64,000 nucleotides of DNA from the NCBI RefSeq assembly GCF_019049255.1, contig NZ_JAGMUJ010000029.1:1-64000 (forward strand). The letters run 5' to 3'. A program made the translations under genes and the position numbers. Positions 53,115-61,744 of this stretch are shown here, piece by piece. How positions within the stretch are numbered: position 1 is the stretch's first letter; each line of letters opens with the position of its first letter. The notes beneath the pieces are model-generated. The model was given only the letters and a program-made list of their open reading frames with translations. It ran no database searches and had not been told where the DNA came from. The DNA is from Streptomyces sp. AC558_RSS880 (GTDB taxonomy: Bacteria; Actinomycetota; Actinomycetes; Streptomycetales; Streptomycetaceae).

Positions 53115-54492
53115 GCTGTCGCTGACCGAAGCCTCCCGTGCGGTGCGCGCACGGGAGCTGTCCCCCGTCGAACTCACCGAATCGGTGCTCGCCCGTATTG
53201 CCGCCGTCGAAGGACGGCTGGGCGCCTACGTCACCGTCGCCGCCGACGCGGCCCTGGCCGCAGCGGTCCGCGCCGAACGGGAGATCTCCGGAAGCGGACC
53301 GCGCGGGCCACTGCACGGGATCCCCATGGCGCTCAAGGATCTGATCGACGCGGAGGGGATACCCACCACGGCGAGCTCGCACGTCCGGGCAGGGCACGTG
53401 GCGGAACGCGACAGCCGGGTGGCCGAACGGCTCGGCGCCGCCGGGGCCGTCCTCCTGGGCAAGACGCACACGCACGAGTTCGCCTACGGCCTGACCACTC
53501 CGCAGACGAACAACGCCTGGGACCACAGCCGGGTTGCGGGCGGGTCGAGCGGCGGCTCGGCGGTAGCTGTCGCCGCCGGCGGGGCGACGTTCGCCATGGG
53601 CACGGACACGGGCGGTTCCATCCGGGTCCCCGCTGCCCTGAACGGCGTGGTGGGCCTCAAGCCGACCTACGGCCTGGTCCCACGCACAGGCGTGACCTCG
53701 CTGTCCTGGTCCCTGGACCACGTGGGCCCTCTCACCCGCACCGTCCAGGACGTCGCGCTGGTGCTGTCGGCGACCGCCGGCCACGACCCGCGCGACCCGG
53801 CGAGCGTGTCCGGCCCGATGCCGGACCGCTTCCCGGGAGGCGACCTGCGAGGACTGAAGGTCGGCGTACCGCGGAACCACTACTTCGACCGGGTCACGCC
53901 CGAGGTCGAGGAGTCCGTACGCGGCGCGATCGAGCGGCTGGCGGAGCTGGGGGCGGAGCTCGTCGACGTCGAGATCCCGATGGCGCGTTACGTCCAGGCC
54001 GTTCAGTGGGGGCTGATGGTTCCCGAGGCCACCGCCTACCACGAGCGGTCGCTGCGGGCCACCCCCGACCTGTACGCGGCGGACGTTCGCATCCTGCTGG
54101 AGGCCGGCGAACTCACCTCTGCGGGCGACTACCTCCGCGCCCAGCGGGCCCGCACCTTGATGCGAGACGCCTGGGCTCGCATGTTCGACGGAATCGACGT
54201 CCTCGCCGGGCCGACGGTGCCGATGACCGCCGCCGAGGCGGGGCAGGAAGCCGTCGAGTGGGCCGATGGCACGACCGAGGCCGTGTCGGACAGCTACGTC
54301 CGCCTCTGTGCCCCAGCGAACATCACCGGCGTCCCGGCCCTCACCCTGCCGGTCGGTCACGACCACGCCGGACTGCCGATCGGTATGCAGCTGATGGCGC
54401 GCCCCTTCCACGACGCGACGGTGCTCCGGGTGGGCCGGGTCTACGAGGAGTCGGTGGCCGGCGCGGGGCGGCTTGCTCCCCTCGCTGCCTGA
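53101..54492 (+). CDS. Amidase-signature enzyme, AtzE-like
   Basis: 463 aa. Ser-cisSer-Lys triad: K79 (MALKDLID), S149 in GGSSGGS and nucleophile S173 in GTDTGGSIR. Pairing with an AtzG-like subunit suggests hydrolysis of a carboxybiuret-, urea- or hydantoin-type amide, but the substrate is not known. Divergent from the MFS/MBL genes. Confidence 0.88.
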   Translation: MQPFELSLTEASRAVRARELSPVELTESVLARIAAVEGRLGAYVTVAADAALAAAVRAEREISGSGPRGPLHGIPMALKDLIDAEGIPTTASSHVRAGHVAERDSRVAERLGAAGAVLLGKTHTHEFAYGLTTPQTNNAWDHSRVAGGSSGGSAVAVAAGGATFAMGTDTGGSIRVPAALNGVVGLKPTYGLVPRTGVTSLSWSLDHVGPLTRTVQDVALVLSATAGHDPRDPASVSGPMPDRFPGGDLRGLKVGVPRNHYFDRVTPEVEESVRGAIERLAELGAELVDVEIPMARYVQAVQWGLMVPEATAYHERSLRATPDLYAADVRILLEAGELTSAGDYLRAQRARTLMRDAWARMFDGIDVLAGPTVPMTAAEAGQEAVEWADGTTEAVSDSYVRLCAPANITGVPALTLPVGHDHAGLPIGMQLMARPFHDATVLRVGRVYEESVAGAGRLAPLAA

Positions 54493-54603
54493 GGGAAGGC
54501 GGACGTTCCAGCCGGCATGTGGTCGCGTCGCTGCAGGGGCGTCCGCCGTGCTCGGGCGCCCGGACACGTAGCCCCGCGGGTCGCCGACGCCGGCCACCGC
54601 CTA

Positions 54604-54622
54604 GAAGCAACAAAATCGCATT
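54604..54622. promoter_or_regulatory. Operator 3, at the TetR promoter
   Basis: GAAGCAACAAAATCGCATT matches operator 2 at 13 of 19 positions and lies 12 bp before the regulator start, consistent with autoregulation. Confidence 0.55.
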
Positions 54623-54634
54623 AGGGTGGATCGC

Positions 54635-55264
54635 ATGAGTCCCAAGCCCATGGTCCGCCCCGGCGGGCGCAGCGCACGCGTACAGGAGTCCGTCCATGCG
54701 GCGGTACGCGAACTCGTAGGGGAGGTGGGCCGCGACGCGCTCACGGTCCCGATGGTGGCCACTCGGGCGGGCGTGACTCCCTCCACGATCTACCGTCGTT
54801 GGGGCGACCTGCAGGAACTCCTGTCCGACGTGGCCGTCGAACGACTGCGCCCGGAAACGGATCCGGCCGATCTCGGAAGCCTGCGGGCCGATCTCGACGC
54901 GTGGGCGGAACAGTTCCTCGACGAGATGGCCTCGCCGCCCGGGCGCGCCTACATCCGGGACGCCCTGCTCGGCGACCCCGACGGAACCAATGCCGGTCAG
55001 TGTTCGGCGTATGCCGCAGAGCAGATCGACGCCGTGTTGGCCCGTGCGGTGCGGCGGGGGGAGCCGGTGCCCGAGGCGGAACTGGTGATCGACCGTGTCG
55101 TGGCGCCGATCATGTACCGCATCCTCTTCCGCCCTGGCCGACTGGACGCCGCATACGCGCGCGAGCTCGTGACGAACGCCGTGTACGCCCAGCAGATCGA
55201 GGCCGGCGCTCGCCCCACCCAGGCCGCCGCCCCTCGGCGCTCGAAGAAGAAACCCGACAACTGA
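54635..55264 (+). CDS. TetR-family regulator
   Basis: 209 aa. N-terminal HTH VPMVATRAGVTPSTIYRRWG; C-terminal ligand domain; basic tail RRSKKKPDN. ATG 54635 has GGGTGG upstream. Most likely represses both divergent operons through operators 1 and 2 and itself through operator 3. Confidence 0.85.
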   Translation: MSPKPMVRPGGRSARVQESVHAAVRELVGEVGRDALTVPMVATRAGVTPSTIYRRWGDLQELLSDVAVERLRPETDPADLGSLRADLDAWAEQFLDEMASPPGRAYIRDALLGDPDGTNAGQCSAYAAEQIDAVLARAVRRGEPVPEAELVIDRVVAPIMYRILFRPGRLDAAYARELVTNAVYAQQIEAGARPTQAAAPRRSKKKPDN

Positions 55265-55473
55265 CCACTTCGCTCACCGGGCGGTCCGGCTACTGGGCCG
55301 TGGAGGCCAAGCGGCTGGCTGTACTGGCAGGGGTCATGAAATCCCCAGCAATGACCGACCAGGACGTGGCCCTTGGGCGTGACGCCCGTTTGACGCTCCG
55401 TGCGCACGAAGGGCCCTTCGGCGGAGCAGGAAACGGCCCCTGACCTGGTGTTATGCGAGATCCATCCTGCCGG

Positions 55474-55552
55474 GACCTCTTTCCGATGACGCACCACGTG
55501 GAGTGCGTGGCGATTCTGGAGCCTGCAGCAAAGGGCTCCTGACCTGCGCTTT
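55474..55552 (+). repeat. att-like core D
   Basis: Encodes DLFPMTHHVECVAILEPAAK then GS-stop, the closest copy of the native methyltransferase tail. A left arm TGACGCCCG-TT-TGACGCTCC lies at 55380-55399. Confidence 0.8.
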
Positions 55553-55559
55553 TCTGTTC

Positions 55560-55906
55560 CTGTCAACCTCGGGAGGGTCGGGCCGACCTGTTGTCGTGGG
55601 AGGGGCAGTCCTCCGGCGAAGGCGTCCGGACGGCGTGCGGTATCCGGATCCGCAGTGCTTCTCGAAGCGGACGTGGCTGCGGCGCGTCCATTCGTGGGTG
55701 AGCTCCCGGTATACGCCCTGGCGGGCGGCAAGGGTGTACAGCTCCTGGGTGAGGACGAGGCTTGACGCCGGTGCCGGTGGTTGAGGGGTACCTCGGGGAA
55801 CTTCCCGACGACCACCCGCAGGTGGGCCGGCTTTTGACCGTCCAGCGCGCCGTGCAGCTGCGGGTCGGACGTGCCCTACGCCACCATGAGCGGCATGGCT
55901 TCCCAC
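55560..55906 (-). pseudogene. Degenerate reading, possible gene remnant
   Basis: On the minus strand the frame gives LVLTQELYTLAARQGVYREL then THEWTRRSHVRFEKH, which looks protein-like, but neighbouring similarity shifts frame (HLRVVVGKFPEVPLNHRHR in another). No start, family unknown. Confidence 0.25.
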
Positions 55907-56104
55907 TTATGGGCTTGTGGGCTTGTGGGCGGCGAGGGCGGCATCGGCCCCGAACCCACCCGACGCGGACGTCGAGAGCTACTACCAGAGGGCATCGCGG
56001 CAGACACTGGAGGCAGTACCGGCCCGGCACCCTCGACGGCTTCATAGCCGCACCGGCCCGGCCCTCGACGATCCAGCGTCACCCTGACAAACCGAAGTCA
56101 GTGG

Positions 56105-56183
56105 GGAGCCTGCGGCAAAGGGGTTCCGATCCCCGATTTCTCCGGATCGCTGAGGTTCGCCGGCGGTTGCTCGACCTGTTTTC
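56105..56183 (+). repeat. Degraded att-like core E
   Basis: GAGCCTGCGGCAAAGGGG matches core D, and after a diverged stretch GGCGGTTGCTCGACCTGTTT resembles the sequence that follows the native copy (39625-39645). Codons no longer end in a stop. Confidence 0.55.
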
Positions 56184-56187
56184 CGCA

Positions 56188-56350
56188 CCAGCCTTGGTGT
56201 TCGTCCACCACTGGGGCGGTTTCGCCGACACATGGAACGACGTGATCGGTGATCTGCCGCCCGGGCGGGTGACGGTCCGCTTCGACCGACGCGACTGGGG
56301 CGCCTCGCAGGCCCTGCCCGGCCCTCATCACCTCGTCCAGCCCGCCGACG
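56188..56350 (+). pseudogene. N-terminal fragment of an alpha/beta hydrolase
   Basis: Reads ALVFVHHWGGFADTWNDVIG then DLPPGRVTVRFDRRDWGAS, typical of the first strands and oxyanion loop of alpha/beta hydrolases. No start, no nucleophile elbow; truncated at about 56350. Confidence 0.5.
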
Positions 56351-56366
56351 ACCTCGGTAGCCGTCG

Positions 56367-56441
56367 TGAGGCTCGTTCGACGCTCCGGCCGGTCCGAAGA
56401 TCGGTGCGCAGGTCTGAAAACGTGATCCGACCTGCCGTTTG
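56367..56441 (+). repeat. Degraded arm and core F
   Basis: TGAGGCTCG-TT-CGACGCTCC (56367-56386) is a left-type arm; about 35 bp later TGATCCGACCTGCCGTTT (56419-56440 region) resembles the right part of core C. Right boundary of the hotspot before the cold-shock gene. Confidence 0.4.
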
Positions 56442-56718
56442 GCGCGCCCCATGCTTCCCGGAACGTTGCGCTCCGGCTGGATCAATATCTGTGCCCGCGG
56501 GCTGAGGTTTCAATGGAACACGCAGACAGATTCTCTGCCGCAATAAATGAACTCGGATTTTTCCCCGCACGCAGGCCGCTGCGGCGTGCTACTGTCGATC
56601 CCAGTTGCAGTTGTGGTTCCCGAAAACTTCAAGTGCCTCCGGCTCGGCTCCTGTGCCACTGGAAGCGCTTTTGTATATCCGGTCTTTTTCCGGGCGGGGT
56701 GATCATCGCAGCGACACA

Positions 56719-56739
56719 GGGTCCGCACGGTGCGGACCC
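56719..56739 (+). promoter_or_regulatory. Hairpin in the cold-shock gene leader
   Basis: GGGTCCGCA-CGG-TGCGGACCC, perfect 9-bp stem, 15 bp before the GAAGGAG ribosome site. It could modulate mRNA stability or translation with temperature. Confidence 0.6.
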
Positions 56740-56767
56740 CGAGGCACTGCCCCGAAGGAGAAATGAC

Positions 56768-56971
56768 ATGGCTGCTGGTACTGTGAAGTGGTTCAACGCG
56801 GAAAAGGGTTTCGGCTTCATCGAGCAGGACGGTGGCGGCGCCGACGTGTTCGCCCACTACTCGAACATCGCCTCCCAGGGCTTCCGTGAGCTGCTCGAGG
56901 GCCAGAAGGTGACCTTCGACATCGCGCAGGGTCAGAAGGGCTTGACGGCCGAGAACATCGTTCCCGCCTGA
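56768..56971 (+). CDS. Cold-shock domain protein
   Basis: 67 aa, standard CspA length. RNP1 KGFGFIEQD and RNP2 VFAHYS, single-strand RNA/DNA chaperone. Strong GAAGGAG seven bases ahead of the ATG. Followed by a terminator, so monocistronic. A DEAD-box helicase gene is next, a common cold-adaptation pairing. Confidence 0.95.
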   Translation: MAAGTVKWFNAEKGFGFIEQDGGGADVFAHYSNIASQGFRELLEGQKVTFDIAQGQKGLTAENIVPA

Positions 56972-56990
56972 CGCTGACGCGCATTTCGTA

Positions 56991-57026
56991 GCTGGGACCC
57001 GCATCCTTTGGGGTGCGGGTCCCAGC
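56991..57026 (+). terminator. Terminator of the cold-shock gene
   Basis: 13-bp stem GCTGGGACCCGCA / TGCGGGTCCCAGC with a 10-nt loop. Confidence 0.8.
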
Positions 57027-57314
57027 TGCTTGCGTTTCCCGTAGCTGTTTCTCCTGAGGACGGCAACCAGGAGACCCGTATGCTCACCGCATGCGAAGCA
57101 TCCTTCAGGGGTGCGCACAACCCGTCATGGCTTCATCGCGATGGACGCCCGAACATTGCGTCCACTCCGCGCCACTCATTTCAGCGCCTGTGCGCGTACG
57201 GATTTCCGTCGGCCAGATGCGCTGTCGCGTTCCACCGGCCCGTTCTTGCAATTCTCCGTGCTGCTCATCGCTGCGGGAGTTCCTTGATATGTGCCGCATC
57301 GAGGAAGGTTCCGC
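57027..57314 (+). promoter_or_regulatory. Leader of the DEAD-box helicase gene
   Basis: About 290 bp of lower GC content without a credible gene. Probably promoter and long 5' leader, as usual for cold-induced helicases. No strong hairpin recognised. Confidence 0.4.
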
Positions 57315-58811
57315 ATGAACCGCACACGTACGAACGACCGTTTCGCCCGTACCCGTAAGGGCGGTGCCGACTCCGGGAGGGGCGGCAGCCGATTCGGTTC
57401 GTCGGCCCCGAACCGGTCGGGCGGCTCGAGCCGTTCCGGCGGTTACGGACGCCGGCCTGCCGCGATTCAGGGAGAGTTCGCCCTCCCCGAGACGGTCACT
57501 CCCGCGCTTCCCGCCGTGGAGGGCTTCGCCGATCTCGACATGCCCCGGGAGCTGTTGGCCACGCTGGGTTCGCAAGGCGTGACCGTACCGTTCCCGATCC
57601 AGGCCGCGACCCTGCCGAACTCCCTCGCCGGGCGGGACGTCCTCGGCCGTGGCCGCACCGGCTCCGGCAAGACCCTCGCTTTCGGTCTGGCGCTGCTGGC
57701 CCGTACGGCGGGGCGGCGCGCCGAGGCCCGGCAGCCGCTGGGGCTGATCCTCGTACCGACGCGTGAGCTGGCACAGCAGGTCACCGACGCGCTCGCCCCG
57801 TACGCCCGCTCCGTCAAACTGCGGCTGGCCACGGTGGTGGGCGGGATGCCGATCGGCAGGCAGGCGAGCGTGCTGCGCGGTGGCGCCGAGATCGTCGTCG
57901 CCACACCGGGACGCCTCAAGGACCTCATCGACCGCGGCGACTGCCGGCTGGACCAGGTGTGCGTCACCGTCCTCGACGAGGCCGACCAGATGGCCGACAT
58001 GGGCTTCATGCCGCAGGTCACCGCACTCCTGGACCAGGTCCGCCCCGAGGGCCAGCGCATGCTGTTCTCCGCCACCCTCGACCGCAACGTCGACCTGCTC
58101 GTGCGCCGCTACCTCAGCGACCCCGTCGTGCACTCCGTCGACCCCTCGGCCGGCGCGGTCACGACGATGGAACACCACGTGCTGCACGTCCACGGCGCCG
58201 ACAAGCACACGGCCACCACCGAGATCGCCGCACGCGACGGCCGCGTGATCATGTTCCTCGACACCAAGCACGCTGTCGACCGCCTCACCGAGCACCTCCT
58301 GAACAGCGGGGTACGGGCCGCCGCCCTGCACGGCGGGAAGTCACAGCCGCAGCGCACCCGCACGCTGACGCAGTTCAAGACCGGGCACGTCAACGTGCTG
58401 GTGGCGACCAACGTAGCGGCGCGCGGCATCCACGTCGACAGCCTCGACCTCGTCGTCAACGTCGACCCGCCGACCGACCACAAGGACTACCTCCACCGCG
58501 GCGGCCGCACAGCCCGCGCCGGCGAGTCCGGCAGCGTCGTCACCCTGGTCACCCCGAGCCAGCGCCGCGCCATGACCCGCCTCATGGCAGCAGCCGGCAT
58601 CGTCCCGCAGACCACCCGGGTCCGCGCCGGCGAGGAGGCCCTGCACCGCATCACCGGCGCCCAGGCCCCCTCCGGCGTCCCGGTCGTCATCACCGCACCG
58701 GTGGCCGAACGCCCCAAGAAGCGCGGTGCGACCTCACGCGGCCGACGCCGCCCCGCTTCGGCGGCCCGCCGCGCGCCCGTACGGCAGTCCACTGTCGGTA
58801 CGGCGGCATAG
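57315..58811 (+). CDS. DEAD-box RNA helicase
   Basis: 498 aa from ATG 57315 with GAGGAAGG upstream. Motif I GRTGSGKT (113-120), Ia PTRELAQQ, Ib TPGRLKDL, II DEAD, III SAT, V ATNVAARGIHV, VI HRGGRTARAG. N-terminal ~50 aa are Arg/Gly/Ser-rich and the C-terminus is basic, aiding RNA binding. Likely acts in ribosome assembly or RNA turnover at low temperature. Confidence 0.94.
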   Translation: MNRTRTNDRFARTRKGGADSGRGGSRFGSSAPNRSGGSSRSGGYGRRPAAIQGEFALPETVTPALPAVEGFADLDMPRELLATLGSQGVTVPFPIQAATLPNSLAGRDVLGRGRTGSGKTLAFGLALLARTAGRRAEARQPLGLILVPTRELAQQVTDALAPYARSVKLRLATVVGGMPIGRQASVLRGGAEIVVATPGRLKDLIDRGDCRLDQVCVTVLDEADQMADMGFMPQVTALLDQVRPEGQRMLFSATLDRNVDLLVRRYLSDPVVHSVDPSAGAVTTMEHHVLHVHGADKHTATTEIAARDGRVIMFLDTKHAVDRLTEHLLNSGVRAAALHGGKSQPQRTRTLTQFKTGHVNVLVATNVAARGIHVDSLDLVVNVDPPTDHKDYLHRGGRTARAGESGSVVTLVTPSQRRAMTRLMAAAGIVPQTTRVRAGEEALHRITGAQAPSGVPVVITAPVAERPKKRGATSRGRRRPASAARRAPVRQSTVGTAA

Positions 58812-58857
58812 AACCTTCGTGATCAGGAAGCCGACCCATCCCCGCAGGAGGCACCCT

Positions 58858-59262
58858 TTGACGCTGACCCAGATGCAGTTCCGTCCGGCGAGTGCCCACT
58901 CCGGGCACGGCACGGTGGCCGACACCATGGACGCGGCCGGACCGCAGGTCTGGGAGGACATGACCGTGGAAGTGGCACTGTCCGTGATGGCCGCCGCCCG
59001 TACGGGGCATCTGGTCGTCTGTGACGATGACGGTCTGTGCACCGGCCTGGTCACCCGGGCCCGGCTCACGGCCGTTCGTGACAGCTCCGGGTACACGGAC
59101 CGGATCCGTCTGCGTGACATCGCCGACGTCATCGCTCCCTTCGCCTCGCCGCTGACCACGAGGGCCGAAGTCGAGCGCGCGATGCGGTACCGCCGGCTCG
59201 GGGCCCTGCCCGTGGTCGACGAACAGGGCAACGCTCTGGGCGTCCTCGCGCTCTCCCGCTGA
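58858..59262 (+). CDS. CBS-domain protein
   Basis: 134 aa from TTG 58858, which has AGGAGG eight bases upstream. Two CBS repeats (VEVALSVMAAARTGHLVVCDDD and EVERAMRYRRLGALPVVDEQG), a stand-alone adenine-nucleotide sensor. Follows the helicase by 46 bp, perhaps in its operon. Confidence 0.88.
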   Translation: MTLTQMQFRPASAHSGHGTVADTMDAAGPQVWEDMTVEVALSVMAAARTGHLVVCDDDGLCTGLVTRARLTAVRDSSGYTDRIRLRDIADVIAPFASPLTTRAEVERAMRYRRLGALPVVDEQGNALGVLALSR

Positions 59263-59311
59263 ACCGCCTCACGGCGGTCGGCCCCGTCTCCCCTTCTCCT
59301 CGTGAGGCATC

Positions 59312-59620
59312 ATGCGCTGTGTCATCGCCCGCTTCCCGTTCGACCTGACCAAGAGCGGAGTGCTGGAATCGATGAAGGGCATCAAGCCCGAACCGGTCAC
59401 CGGCGAGTCCGTGATCATCGGACGCCGCCACTACCCCGTCAAGCAGGTCGGCGAGGTCGTCACCCGCCAGGACCGTCGCGATTTCAGCGCCGGTGAGGTC
59501 CTGCGGGCCATGTCCCGGCTCGGCTTCACCTGTCGCGCCCTTCCCGAGGCCGCACCTGCGTGCGGGGAAAGCCCGTTGCAGCGGGCTTCCGCGATGCTCG
59601 GCACCCCCTTGTCCGGCTGA
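59312..59620 (+). CDS. SCO5918-family protein
   Basis: 102 aa. MRCVIARFPFDLTKSGVLE and IIGRRHYPVKQVGEVVTRQD match the small Streptomyces family named after SCO5918. Unknown function; always near the DEAD-box and CBS genes in my recollection. GAGG six bases upstream. Confidence 0.8.
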   Translation: MRCVIARFPFDLTKSGVLESMKGIKPEPVTGESVIIGRRHYPVKQVGEVVTRQDRRDFSAGEVLRAMSRLGFTCRALPEAAPACGESPLQRASAMLGTPLSG

Positions 59621-59651
59621 CCAACGGGACGAGCGGGAGCCGAACAGAACA

Positions 59652-59689
59652 GTGAGGGCCCCACCGGCACATGCCGGTGGGGCCCTCAC
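59652..59689. terminator. Bidirectional terminator
   Basis: Perfect 17-bp inverted repeat, left arm GTGAGGGCCCCACCGGC, with a 4-nt loop between convergent genes. Confidence 0.8.
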
Positions 59690-59722
59690 CGCGTGACGTG
59701 CCGCTCCCGGCGCGGCGGCGGG

Positions 59723-60082
59723 TCAGTGGTCGGAGTAGCTGAAGTCGCCCACGGTCCAGGCGCTGACGTCCTCGATCGCTATGCGGTACATCCCGCCCGT
59801 CTCCGGGATCCCCACCGTGCCCTGCAGGATCCGCGCGACGTGGAAGTGCAGATGCGTGGGTGGGCCGTCCTTCTTCGCGGGGGTGTCGAAGACGGCGGAG
59901 AAATCCCGCAGGTGCGCGGAGTCCGTCAGCACCTCCGACACCCTCTGCCTCCACACGGCTTCGGGAGCCAGTCGACCGGTGATGACAGCACCACCGGTGA
60001 CCACGGTCAGGGACATCTGATTGCTCTGCCCGGACTCCACAAGGGCGGCGATGTCAACGATCAGCTCGTCAGGTTTCGGCAT
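59723..60082 (-). CDS. Small GvpU-like protein
   Basis: 119 aa from ATG 60082. Start LIVDIAALVESGQSNQMSLT and GGAVITGRLAPE, then HLHFHVARILQ and YRIAIEDVSAWTVGDF, resemble the GvpU gas-vesicle accessory family by pattern. No other gvp gene is in the window. Assignment tentative. Confidence 0.5.
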   Translation of the reverse strand: MPKPDELIVDIAALVESGQSNQMSLTVVTGGAVITGRLAPEAVWRQRVSEVLTDSAHLRDFSAVFDTPAKKDGPPTHLHFHVARILQGTVGIPETGGMYRIAIEDVSAWTVGDFSYSDH

Positions 60083-60449
60083 GAGATCGAATTCTATGCC
60101 TCGGTCCGTCCGGGTGTCTCGGCCGGTGGCACCACCGGCCGAGACGGGCCGCACACGGCTCGCCCGGGGCATTGGCGGACACCGTGCTCAGCAGGGTCAT
60201 CCTGGCCCCGGCCTTTGTCCCGCCCGCTCCTGCGCTCCGCTCGCCGACCCAGGAGCCACCGTGTTCGCCGGAGGGGGCTGAGGATCGCGGTCGGCGGCGC
60301 GCCGCGCCGGTCGGCGGCGTCACGGAAAGCTCGGCGGGTGGCTCTGGGTCCCGTCCGTGCGGCGGGGCGGCGCTACGGACGACCCCCAGCCGCGCAGATC
60401 GACTCATCGGGAGTCCTCACCGTCCGGCAGCAGTAAATCTGTGGTTGCG

Positions 60450-61111
60450 AGGATAGACATTCGGAGGCCCCGCGGTTATGGTTTCTCTCGTAGTCGAGAT
60501 CTGACAGGGCCCGGCAGACACGAACTGCCGGGCAGCAGTCCCCGTACGACGGTGCGGTGGTGGAGTTCCGAAGCCAGGTTGTCGTACGACGGTGACGGGA
60601 CTGACGACCGGACCGGGTGGCCCGAAGTGATGAGGGGCCGCCGTGAGCAGGACCGCAGTCGATGCGGTTGCGGTACCAGCAGTGCTGTATCGAGTGGTGC
60701 CCCGGTGAAGGCGTCGGACTGCGGACGCGCGCGCCGGGGAGCCCGGTGGTGGGGTTTCGAGCCGGAGCAGACGCAGAACGGGCGACGGGGCCGACCGCCG
60801 GGGGGTGGCGCTGTACAAGGTCACCAGCAGTTCGCGGTATCAGCAGTACGCAGTTCCTGTTTGCAAGTGATTGGTTCCGAGGGAAGAACGGAGGAGACGA
60901 GCACCATCGGGATCGCCCGGGCGGAAGACACGAGCTCGGGTACCGCAGGACATCGATAGGCAGGTGGTCTCCGGTCACGCATCCGCGATCCCCGCACACC
61001 CGTCGGAGTATCGGGCGGCTGGGCGGAAACAGTAGGCCGGCGCAGCACTAGGGCCGGCAGATGGTGTCGCAGTTCCTTCGGGGCCTTGGTGCCGTACGGC
61101 ACCAAGGCCCC
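60450..61111 (+). ncRNA. Candidate large structured RNA (~660 nt)
   Basis: Intergenic, no plausible protein. Many local helices: GCCCGGCAG/CTGCCGGGC (60509-60533); nested long-range helices CAGTCCC(60536-60542)/GGGACTG(60597-60603) and GTACGAC(60544-60550)/GTCGTAC(60581-60587); ACCGCA-GTCGA-TGCGGT (60652-60668). Repeated sub-motif GTGGTGGAGTTCCGAAGCC (60556-60574) and GGTGGTGGGGTTTCGAGCC (60745-60763). It ends in a perfect 14-bp hairpin with a GTAC tetraloop (61080-61111) just before the MerR ribosome site. Strand inferred from that hairpin and purine bias. Not matched to a known family. Confidence 0.5.
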
Positions 61112-61136
61112 TCCACGCGTTCCACAGAGAGGTGAG

Positions 61137-61475
61137 ATGACAGCAGACGAGTCGCTGAGCCGTCTCGACGACGACGATTACCCCGCCTACACCATGGGCC
61201 GGGCCGCCGAGCTGCTCGGCACCACTCCCGGCTTCCTCCGCGCCCTCGGCGAAGCGCGACTGATCACACCACTGCGTTCCGAGGGCGGACACCGCCGCTA
61301 CTCCCGCTACCAACTGCGCATCGCGGCCCGGGCGCGTGAGCTCGTCGACCGGGGCATGCCGATCGAGGCCGCATGCCGGATCATCATCCTCGAAGACCAG
61401 CTCGAAGAAGCCCAGCGCATCAACGCCGAGTACCGCCGCGCCGCTGGGCCGTCCAGTCCGTCGGCCGCGGCCTGA
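61137..61475 (+). CDS. MerR-type regulator
   Basis: 112 aa. HTH TMGRAAELLGTTPGFLRALG and wing GGHRRYSRYQLRI, C-terminal helix for dimerisation; no effector domain. GAGAGGTGAG directly precedes the ATG. An in-frame GTG at 61086 lies inside the terminator hairpin and is rejected as start. Confidence 0.88.
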   Translation: MTADESLSRLDDDDYPAYTMGRAAELLGTTPGFLRALGEARLITPLRSEGGHRRYSRYQLRIAARARELVDRGMPIEAACRIIILEDQLEEAQRINAEYRRAAGPSSPSAAA

Positions 61476-61744
61476 GGTGAGCGGGTCCGCCGGTATCGGC
61501 GGGCCGTCACAACCGCGCACGGCCGGGCTGTACCGCTGGGTTCGTGTTCGTGTCCGGTCGGTTCCACCGGCATTTCGCTCGTCTTCGGCCCCGGTCACGG
61601 CACTCCCACAGCGGGTGAGGTGGCCGGCAGGCTCCGAGCCTGGGCGCCGCCTCTTCTCAAGGGCATCCCCCAGACGGCCGTTGATCGGGCCGCGAGTGCG
61701 GCGACGGCTCCGTTCCACAGGAGTGAAGGTGCGTGCTGCTGTGG

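Noticed and set aside
39600..56500. Prophage or ICE with its own integrase
   Set aside because: I looked for tyrosine/serine recombinase, excisionase, replication and transfer genes and found none in the hotspot.
60357..60999. Possible 200-codon proteins on both strands of the 60.4-61.0 kb gap
   Set aside because: No ribosome sites, Arg/Gly/Pro-rich, no protein-like pattern; structured RNA is a better explanation.
60450..61111. Group II intron, RNase P RNA or tmRNA
   Set aside because: No domain V hairpin, no RNase P conserved core and no tRNA-like ends were seen.
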